A stretch of DNA of 64,000 nt from Acidobacteriota bacterium. GTDB taxonomy: Bacteria; Acidobacteriota; Terriglobia; Bryobacterales; Bryobacteraceae. The DNA is taken from NCBI GenBank assembly GCA_014584705.1, contig JACTMJ010000026.1, positions 62,001 through 126,000 of the forward strand. The letters run 5' to 3'. Positions within the stretch are counted from its first letter, which is position 1; each line of letters starts with the position of its first letter. Made by a program: the position numbers and the translations under genes. Positions 20,300 to 27,500 of this stretch are shown in pieces. The notes below the pieces were generated by a model. The model was given only the letters and a program-made list of their open reading frames with translations. It ran no database searches and was not told the origin of the DNA.

Positions 20300-20755
20300 C
20301 TATGCGCCCAGACGCGAGCGCACCCGTTCGCTGAGCAATTTGCCGTCGACCCGCTTGCCGGCGAGTTTGGCCTGAACGGCCTTCATCATTGCGCCCAGAT
20401 CTTTCACGGAACTCGCGCCGGTTTCCGACACCGCCGCTTCGATCGCGCTTGCCATCTCTTCGTCCGTGGGTGCGGAAGGCATGTAGCCTTCGATGATGCG
20501 CGCTTCCTGCTCCTCCTGTTGGGCCGATTCCTCGCGTCCGCCCTGGCGGAACATTTCCGCCGCTTCATGCCGTTGCTTGAGCAGCGAGCTCAGCACCTGC
20601 AACTCGGCCTTCTCGTCGAATACCTTGTTCGCATCGGCTCTGGCCTTCGTGAGCGCGGTCTTAATCATCCGGATCGCGTCCAGCCGCACCTGCTCTTTGG
20701 CCTTCATCGCGGCCACCATGTCCTTTTGAATCTGATCGAGGAGTGCCATACCCAT
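20300..20755 (-). CDS. GatB/YqeY domain protein
   Basis: 151 aa, the usual size of YqeY proteins. The helical N-terminal half (DMVAAMKAKEQVRLDAIRMIKTAL) and C-terminal domain (GASSVKDLGAMMKAVQAKLAGKRVDGKLLSERVR) match the domain found at the end of GatB and in stand-alone YqeY. That domain binds tRNA in GatB, but the role of free YqeY is poorly known. Cytoplasmic. It is divergent from serA, whose leader overlaps its start region. Confidence 0.9.
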   Translation of the reverse strand: MGMALLDQIQKDMVAAMKAKEQVRLDAIRMIKTALTKARADANKVFDEKAELQVLSSLLKQRHEAAEMFRQGGREESAQQEEQEARIIEGYMPSAPTDEEMASAIEAAVSETGASSVKDLGAMMKAVQAKLAGKRVDGKLLSERVRSRLGA

Positions 20756-20859
20756 TTGGTATTCTAAGGGATTCCGGCGGTGTTCATTCGTTCACTTCCC
20801 CTTCAGGCAAGCGGCGAATCTCGATTTCAGCCGCCCGGACCGATAGGATTCCGCCTCTT

Positions 20860-22446
20860 ATGAACATCCTCGTTGCCGAGCCATTATCCCCCGCCGGACT
20901 GGCGATTCTTGAGAAGAACACGGACTGGAACATCATCGTTTCGAGCCCCAAGGAGTATGAAGCCCACCTTTCCGATGCGGATGCGCTGGTCGTCCGCAGT
21001 GCGGTGAAAGTCACCAAAGAGGTGCTGGCGAAAGCGCCGAAGCTGAAGGCCATCGGGCGTGCCGGCGTGGGCGTTGACAACGTGGACCTCAACGCGGCAA
21101 CCGAAGCCGGCGTGATTGTCATGAACACCCCCGGCGGCAACTCCATCTCCGTCGCGGAGCATACCCTTGCGCTCATGCTGGCGATGGCCCGCTTCGTGCC
21201 CCAGGCCACGGAGTCCACGAAAAGCGGCAAGTGGGAGAAGAAGAAATTCATCGGGAATGAACTGCGGGAGAAGACGCTGGGCCTGATCGGTCTTGGGACC
21301 ATCGGCCGCGGCGTCGTGCAGCGCGCCAATGCCTTTGAAATGAAGATTCTGGCTCATGATCCGTTCGTGAATCCGGAGAGCGTGGCGGCGATGAACGTCA
21401 CGCTGGTGAGTCTCGACGATCTTCTCGCCCAGAGCGATTTCATCAGCCTGCATACGGCGCTTACGCCCGAGACGCGGTGCATGATCAACGCCGCCGCCAT
21501 CCAGAAGATGAAGCCCGGCGTGCGCATCGTCAACTGCGCCAGGGGCGAGTTGATTGACTATACGGCGCTGCTCGAAGGACTTGAGAGCGGCAAAGTGGGC
21601 GGAGCCGCCCTCGACGTCTTCGAGAAAGAGCCCACCACCGGCGAAGAGTCTTTCCTGAAGTTCCCCAACGTCATCGCCACGCCGCACATTGCGGCATCGA
21701 CCGAAGAGGCGCAGGAAATCGTCGGCGTTCGCATCGCGCAGCAGCTCAGCGACTACCTCCGCGACGGCGTCGCCATCAACGCGGTGAACATGCCGCAGTT
21801 GTCGCCCGCGGAATACAAGTCCGTCGAGCCCTACATGGTGCTGGCGCAGCGCCTGGGCGAGTTCGCCGCGCATATCGCCGAGGGCAATATGGTGGCCATC
21901 CGGATCACCTACCACGGCCGCGTGGCGGACAATACGCAATTGATTCGCAATGCCGGCGTCGTGGGCGCGCTGCGCCGCTCCGGAGAGCGCGTGAACGTGG
22001 TGAACGCCATGCAGATCGCGGCGGCCCGGGGCATCAGCGTGAGCGAGCAGCACCACGTCCGGCAAGGCCGCATCGACGCCATTCATCTGGAGATTGAGAC
22101 CTCGGGTGGCCGGACCCGCGTCGGCGGCACCGTCGTAATGGATAAACCCCGCCTGCTTCGCGTGGACGGCATTCCCGTGGAGGTCCCCCTCGCCGGTGAT
22201 CTCATCTACATGCGCAACCTCGACGTCCCCGGCGTCATCGGCCACGTGGGCAATGTGCTGGGCGCGAATAAGATCAACATCGCCAACTTCTCCCTGGGCC
22301 GGGAAGAACGCGAGCCAAGCGCGGGCAAACCCGTGCAGGCTGTCGCCGTGGTCGAAACCGATGGTGTCGCCAGCGAAGCCGCGATGGAGCAACTGCGCAG
22401 CAACCCGGCCGTGATCATCGCCCGCACGGTGAGCCTCGGGAAGTAG
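20860..22446 (+). CDS. serA: D-3-phosphoglycerate dehydrogenase
   Basis: 528 aa from the ATG at 20860, the length of the long SerA form (about 525 aa). The N-terminal substrate domain has VVRSAVKVTKEVL, the NAD-binding domain has LGLIGLGTIGRGV and NCARGELIDYTAL, and the catalytic His is in ATPHIAASTEEAQE. These are followed by the allosteric substrate-binding domain and a C-terminal ACT domain (NLDVPGVIGHVGNVLG). It oxidises 3-phosphoglycerate in the first step of serine synthesis, usually with serine feedback through ACT. The frame extends upstream to 20743, but this overlaps yqeY and is not used. Confidence 0.95.
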   Translation: MNILVAEPLSPAGLAILEKNTDWNIIVSSPKEYEAHLSDADALVVRSAVKVTKEVLAKAPKLKAIGRAGVGVDNVDLNAATEAGVIVMNTPGGNSISVAEHTLALMLAMARFVPQATESTKSGKWEKKKFIGNELREKTLGLIGLGTIGRGVVQRANAFEMKILAHDPFVNPESVAAMNVTLVSLDDLLAQSDFISLHTALTPETRCMINAAAIQKMKPGVRIVNCARGELIDYTALLEGLESGKVGGAALDVFEKEPTTGEESFLKFPNVIATPHIAASTEEAQEIVGVRIAQQLSDYLRDGVAINAVNMPQLSPAEYKSVEPYMVLAQRLGEFAAHIAEGNMVAIRITYHGRVADNTQLIRNAGVVGALRRSGERVNVVNAMQIAAARGISVSEQHHVRQGRIDAIHLEIETSGGRTRVGGTVVMDKPRLLRVDGIPVEVPLAGDLIYMRNLDVPGVIGHVGNVLGANKINIANFSLGREEREPSAGKPVQAVAVVETDGVASEAAMEQLRSNPAVIIARTVSLGK

Positions 22447-22508
22447 AGGAACTGTCGCGGAGCCGGACGCCACGCGCGACTCCGGATGCGGCCGAGGGTT
22501 TTCAAGAA

Positions 22509-22542
22509 GGACAGAGGTTCCCGCACCGCGGAACCTCTGTCC
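22509..22542 (+). terminator. Strong 13-bp hairpin downstream of serA
   Basis: A perfect inverted repeat of GGACAGAGGTTCC with an 8-base loop lies 62 bases after the serA stop and before tRNA-Asn. It is long and GC-rich enough to act as a terminator in either direction. The T-run is short (CCTTTG), so termination may not be purely intrinsic. Confidence 0.6.
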
Positions 22543-22668
22543 GCCAACCTTTGTTCGATCAATTCGAGAGCGCATCGGTTCTGTCAGCATCAGTTGACAC
22601 TAAAAGCCCAAATTTGCTCTAATCTCAAGTGACGGCGGTTCCCAATCCGCCAGCCGGCAAACCCACGT

Positions 22669-22743
<75 letters not shown>

Positions 22744-22877
22744 CTCCTTTTTCCCACACCCGTTCCTGCCCGTTCGTTAACGTGTCTCTCCGTCCGTAAC
22801 CCCGCAACTGGCCGTGTTTTCGGCACTTCCGCGTCTCTCCGTTTCGAGCCGAGTCCCGCCTGAACCGCCAGCCGTGT

Positions 22878-24038
22878 GTGCCGGCGACGTTTGCCGGAGG
22901 TCGTTTCTCCCCGTCTCCGGACACGCTCGCCGAGTTGAGTGTCGGCTCGGGGCTATCGCTCGCTGCGGGTGTGAGCTCCCTCGGAAGCCACACCCACGCC
23001 GCAACTGACATCGTCTCCGGCTCATTGGCCCTCGCGCGGAGTGGCTTTGGAGCGGATCTCTCCGCAACAGGCCCCGGCTTCCTGCGCCAGGCCTCGGCGG
23101 GCGCGGCGGTTACCGTCGCTGCACTCTCTTCAGGAGACGTGACCGGCGCACTCGGCTACACGCCCGCGAACAGGGCTGGCGAGACCTTCACCGGTCCCCT
23201 GCACGTCGGTGGAGACCAAGCCTTCGTCGAGTGCAGTCCCTACCAGACGGTCGGCGGCGCGTTCGAGAACATGGCGAAGTACTCGGAAGACTTCAGCGTC
23301 GCCACGTGGGACAAGAACGGCGGATTGTGTTCTGTGACTTCGAACAGCATCATCGCGCCCGATGGTAACCAGACCGCAGACGTGATTACCGCCGTGACCG
23401 ATACCCCGGTGATCCAACAGCAGATCGCGGGCCTCGCTGATGGCGGCACCTACACCTTTTACGTCTGGGCCCGCGTCGCCTCCGGCACTCGCAAGGTATC
23501 GGTGGCGATCGTCAACAACGCCTATGCGGCATACCTCGCCGGCCCAACACAGGTCACGCTGACGACCTCCTGGCATCGATTCAAGATCACCGGGATACTG
23601 GCGTCGGGCCAGACCGGTCTCTGGATCGTCGTCCGCCAATACGCCACCAACGGCGATGACTGGACCACGGGCGACATCCACCTATGGGGCGCGTGCCTCC
23701 AGCAGGGCACCGATCCCAAGAAGGCGTACGCGCGCACGTGGGGATATCAGGCTGGTCCCGTTGCGGCCGGAGTCGCCTGCGGCCCGCTGCTGGTCGTCGG
23801 CAAGGACACCGCGGAGTCGCCGCTCAAGGTGCGCGGCCCTGGCTCCCCGCTCACGGACCACACGCTCCTCGAAGTCACGGCGGGCGGCGAACTGATCATC
23901 GCGGGCGGCACTGGCAACGGGTATCGCTTCGCGGAAATCGTCGGCGCGAGCAACCCGTCCGGATGGTCCGGATGCCTCAAGGTAAAGAACCCCGCAGGCG
24001 TAACGGCCGGATACATCCTGCTGTACTCAAATCCGTAA
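22878..24038 (+). CDS. Phage tail fibre/spike-like protein, probably N-terminally decayed
   Basis: 386 aa from a GTG at 22878; the frame is open back to a stop at 22797, with no good ribosome binding site. The N-terminal part has tail-fibre phrases (GSHTHAATDIVSGSLALAR; DVTGALGYTPANRAGETFTG). The middle is a jelly-roll, carbohydrate-binding-like domain typical of phage spikes (MAKYSEDFSVATWDKNGG; TSWHRFKITGILASG). The end is glycine-rich (GELIIAGGTGNGYRF). It would bind host surface sugars. It follows tRNA-Asn without other structural phage genes, so it is likely a prophage remnant or domesticated fragment. Confidence 0.6.
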   Translation: MPATFAGGRFSPSPDTLAELSVGSGLSLAAGVSSLGSHTHAATDIVSGSLALARSGFGADLSATGPGFLRQASAGAAVTVAALSSGDVTGALGYTPANRAGETFTGPLHVGGDQAFVECSPYQTVGGAFENMAKYSEDFSVATWDKNGGLCSVTSNSIIAPDGNQTADVITAVTDTPVIQQQIAGLADGGTYTFYVWARVASGTRKVSVAIVNNAYAAYLAGPTQVTLTTSWHRFKITGILASGQTGLWIVVRQYATNGDDWTTGDIHLWGACLQQGTDPKKAYARTWGYQAGPVAAGVACGPLLVVGKDTAESPLKVRGPGSPLTDHTLLEVTAGGELIIAGGTGNGYRFAEIVGASNPSGWSGCLKVKNPAGVTAGYILLYSNP

Positions 24039-24056
24039 TGCGAAAGGACAGAACCG

Positions 24057-24407
24057 ATGAACTTGACGCTGGACCACACCCAGCGTCTGAACTTGCACGC
24101 GCTCCTTGGCGCGCAGCGGGCAGACGTGGGTTCTATTCGCGCGATCTGGAACATCCAGGATCGGATTGCGCTTGGCGCCGAGGAGGAGAAGGCGCTCGAA
24201 CTAAAGCTAGAGATCGTCGCCGGCCAGGATCGCGTGATCTGGAATCCAATGCTTTCACTGCCGGCCAGGGAGTTTGAGTTCACCGACGCAGAGGTCGCGT
24301 GCATTAAGGCGGCGATCCAGACGTGGGACTCGTACGGTGCCAGCGCCGACCGGCATTGGCTTGAGCCTGTGATTGGAGTACTGTTTTTCGAGGCGCCTCC
24401 TACGTAA
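24057..24407 (+). CDS. Small phage-associated hypothetical protein
   Basis: 116 aa, 18 bases after the tail-like gene, with AAAGGA before the ATG, so it is probably cotranscribed. The N-terminal helix-rich stretch LDHTQRLNLHALLGAQRADVG, an acidic centre (GAEEEKALELKLEIV) and a C-terminus with WDSYGASADRHWLEPV can be seen. I recognise no catalytic motif. Similar small genes often follow tail fibres in phage genomes, but this is an inference from position. Confidence 0.5.
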   Translation: MNLTLDHTQRLNLHALLGAQRADVGSIRAIWNIQDRIALGAEEEKALELKLEIVAGQDRVIWNPMLSLPAREFEFTDAEVACIKAAIQTWDSYGASADRHWLEPVIGVLFFEAPPT

Positions 24408-24439
24408 CTTGGTTGCCAGCCGAGCACAACCATTCGGAG

Positions 24440-24456
24440 GCCGTTTCATAAACGGC
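24440..24456. terminator. 7-bp hairpin between convergent genes
   Basis: GCCGTTT/AAACGGC with a CAT loop lies between the convergent small phage gene (ends 24407) and the giant gene (ends 24545). Its place is right for a bidirectional terminator, though no T-run follows. Confidence 0.4.
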
Positions 24457-24544
24457 TGACTAGCCTCACCGAACCGGTCCTGGCGACCAGCAACTGGAAG
24501 GTGTCAGACGGAGACTGAATGCCAACCCCGTCTGGCCGTCGCAG

Positions 24545-27500
24545 TCACGGTCGCGGACCAGTTGCCTTCTTCAAATACACCGTCGTCCGCTCACCTTCGC
24601 CGCGCAACGTGATGCCTTCCAGCGTCGAAAGAAGTTCACTCAGGCGCTCAAAGCCGAATCGCCTTTGGATCGGGATTCCGGGGAACTTGCGACCTAGCCT
24701 AAAACCGGCTTGGCTGACGAACAACGGCCTGCCTTCCCGCTCCATCTCCAGGACACATTCGCGGACGAACGCCGCTACATCCGCCCTGCTGGGGGTGTTT
24801 GGGCTGGAAGTCTTTCCTGCGGCATCGGGAGGTTGTTTTGGCACACCAGGAAGGACGACCGACGGCGCCGATCTCCGCCGGACTGTTGCCGACAGTCCGC
24901 TTCCCGATATGACGAATGCTCCAAGGTTGTTAACGAATTCTCCGGCGCTCATGTGCCCGCGTTTCTTGCCGAGTTCCAGCCCTGGGAATCGGCCAAGTAG
25001 CTTATTGCCGAGAACCGAGACGTACAATGGCCTGTCCCTATATTCGGGGGCTCGCAGAAGATCGCTAATAAATGCAACAATCTCCTCGCGCTGAGGTGGG
25101 CCCCCACTGCTCCTCTTGTTGGCATCCTCAATCGGTGCCGGCACCTGCACAGCGAAGTCGTGCTGAGGCGATTCCGTTTTCGAACCTCCGGCTGTAACGT
25201 CCGCGCGACCCAGTGACACCTTCCAAGCCCGTAGACCAGCGTACGCGAATCCAAGATGGAAATGCACCACAGCATTGATGTGCTGCGACTCCCAAAATTC
25301 CGTACCAGGCACAAAAAACGCGCGTGTAACTTCGCCAATCCGTATTACACCGGCCTGCGGCCCTTTCATGTCTTCAATTATTCCGGTGACCTCTGCCAAC
25401 TTTGATGGATCGTTGTAAAATCCCTTCCGTCGATTGAACCCGCCTAGCTCGCCATGCCCAATTAGAGGGCACCATAGCGGTTCAGTTGCCAACCACTCGT
25501 AAGAATGTCCCCGTCTGCCGGTCGCCAAATCTTTGCAACGGTCTAGATGGATCGAGATGTCCGCCTCGCCCCGCGAGATGCCACCGCGCCACAGCAGGAA
25601 GTGAAGTACATAGCAGTAGTAGTGAGCCTCAAGCGAGTCCGACCTTGCGGCCCACGCTTCCAATCGATCTAGAGCCTGCAAATACGAGAACTCGGGAAGC
25701 CGCTTGTAAGCTTGAAACCACACGCGGACGTCTCGGTCGTTGGCTGGTTCCTCAGATAGGTTCTGATCCATCAGCTCGCTAACGCGAGTAAGTTCATCTC
25801 GGTCCAATCCGCTCCAGAGACGTCCAGCTTTGCAGTAATATGCCGAAACAACGGCCCGCCGCAATGATCCGTGCTCCGTGTCCTCGCGCGTTAAAAGAGA
25901 CTCCCAGGTCTTTATGGCCGTGAGAAAGTCCCCGTACATGTTCATCAGTCGGTTCCCGCAGCGGATTTCAAACCTCGACGGCTTTCCCTCAGCCCTCATG
26001 TGCGCCACTCGGGCCAAAAGATCTTCCGCCATTACAGTATTGGATCTAATCCATCTGGCAAGTTCTCCCCGTTGCTCCTTCAACTCTGGCATGCTCTTAG
26101 CGCCGGACGCAGCAATCAATCGTTCTGACACCTCGAGAATCATCTGCATGTGCGTAATGTAACCATGATCATCTTCCGGCCCCAATTCCCTGGTCCGGGC
26201 GAAGCACTCCGATGCCCGCGCAGTGAGATCCCGGACTTGCCGCAGCATCTCAATGGGCGCGGTCGTGTCAGCGTTCCGTATCATTTCCCTGAGTTGATCT
26301 CGCACCCAGAAGCGCAGGACCATACCCAACGAATGATGATGAAAGGAGTCGAGTGGTGCCAGTGCCACTGCTCTCTTGAGATATGTGTCTGCCGTTTCAT
26401 AGTCGTGCTGCATCTCGTAGATATGGTGCCTGCCCAAGTGGTTCCAGAAATGTGGCTGATTTGGGCACAGGTCAGTAAGGAGCTGAAAGATCTGATGCTG
26501 GCCGGTCTTCGTTGGCACGGCCCTGATCAGTTCAGAAAAATTGCTGCGGAGGCCTAACGTCAGCCACTCGTCGCGCCGAATGAACAGACTAGTGAATAGT
26601 TTGTCGAGATATTCGGATTCGGGGCCGAGAATCCCGACGGACTCCTTGATAAAATCCAACGCCAGGTCCTTTAGCCCGTCGCGCCAGTTCTCGGAGCCAC
26701 CCAGCAACTCCTTCAACATCTCCTCCGCGATAAGGGGATGCAGGGCTCGCACATGTTTGCCCACAGTCAGAATCAGCCGGCTTGCCTGATTCCCGAGGAG
26801 TTCCTCCACCGTCGATGACGATGTCGCCCGCAGGCCAACAAACTGCCTCAGCAGGGCCTCCTCTATGCCGACTTGAGAAAAGCGCGTGACCATCGCGATA
26901 TACCGCAACAGTTTCTGCACGCCGTAGGGCGCACCCTCCAGGTACGCGCTGACGTAGCGATCGACTGTAGTGAAACTTTGAGCATGAAGCGTGAGTCCGA
27001 AGAAGAAGGGGCAGATGTACCTTGGTTCGGTTGCGCGCGCCAGCTGGAGAAACTGCTGCTTTTTCCTGTTGTCTTTTGTACGGGCCGCAAAGACTCTCCC
27101 GAATTCTTTTGCTTCACCTTCTTCCATTGGGTAGGTGAGAGCGAATTCGCGGTCTTGGTCCGCGGCGGTCGAACGAACCACGTAAAGAATAACGGCGCGC
27201 GAATTTCGACTCGCAAGCCCTCTGTATAGGTCCTCGCGGGCAGATGGAGACAACTCCGCAGATTCCGCAAGTACTAGGACGGGCCTCTGAGTGAGCTGAA
27301 ACACCTGATCGATTCGGTCGACGGTTAACCGCGAGGAACGACGCAGAATGACCGTCGGATGAATGTTCCGGAGAGAGAACACAGCGCGCAGCGCCGCCGT
27401 CGTTCCACCAGCTCCTGGAAGGTGGTGGAGTTCCAGTGTTCGGCTCTTACTTTGAGTCAAGAGCCCTTCAAGGGCCTTTACGAGATCGGTGTGGATAAAT

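Noticed and set aside
20884..22590. A 568-codon open frame on the minus strand
   Set aside because: It is antisense to serA, whose domains are unmistakable, and its translation is His- and Arg-rich with no fold. High-GC coding DNA often leaves such shadow frames.
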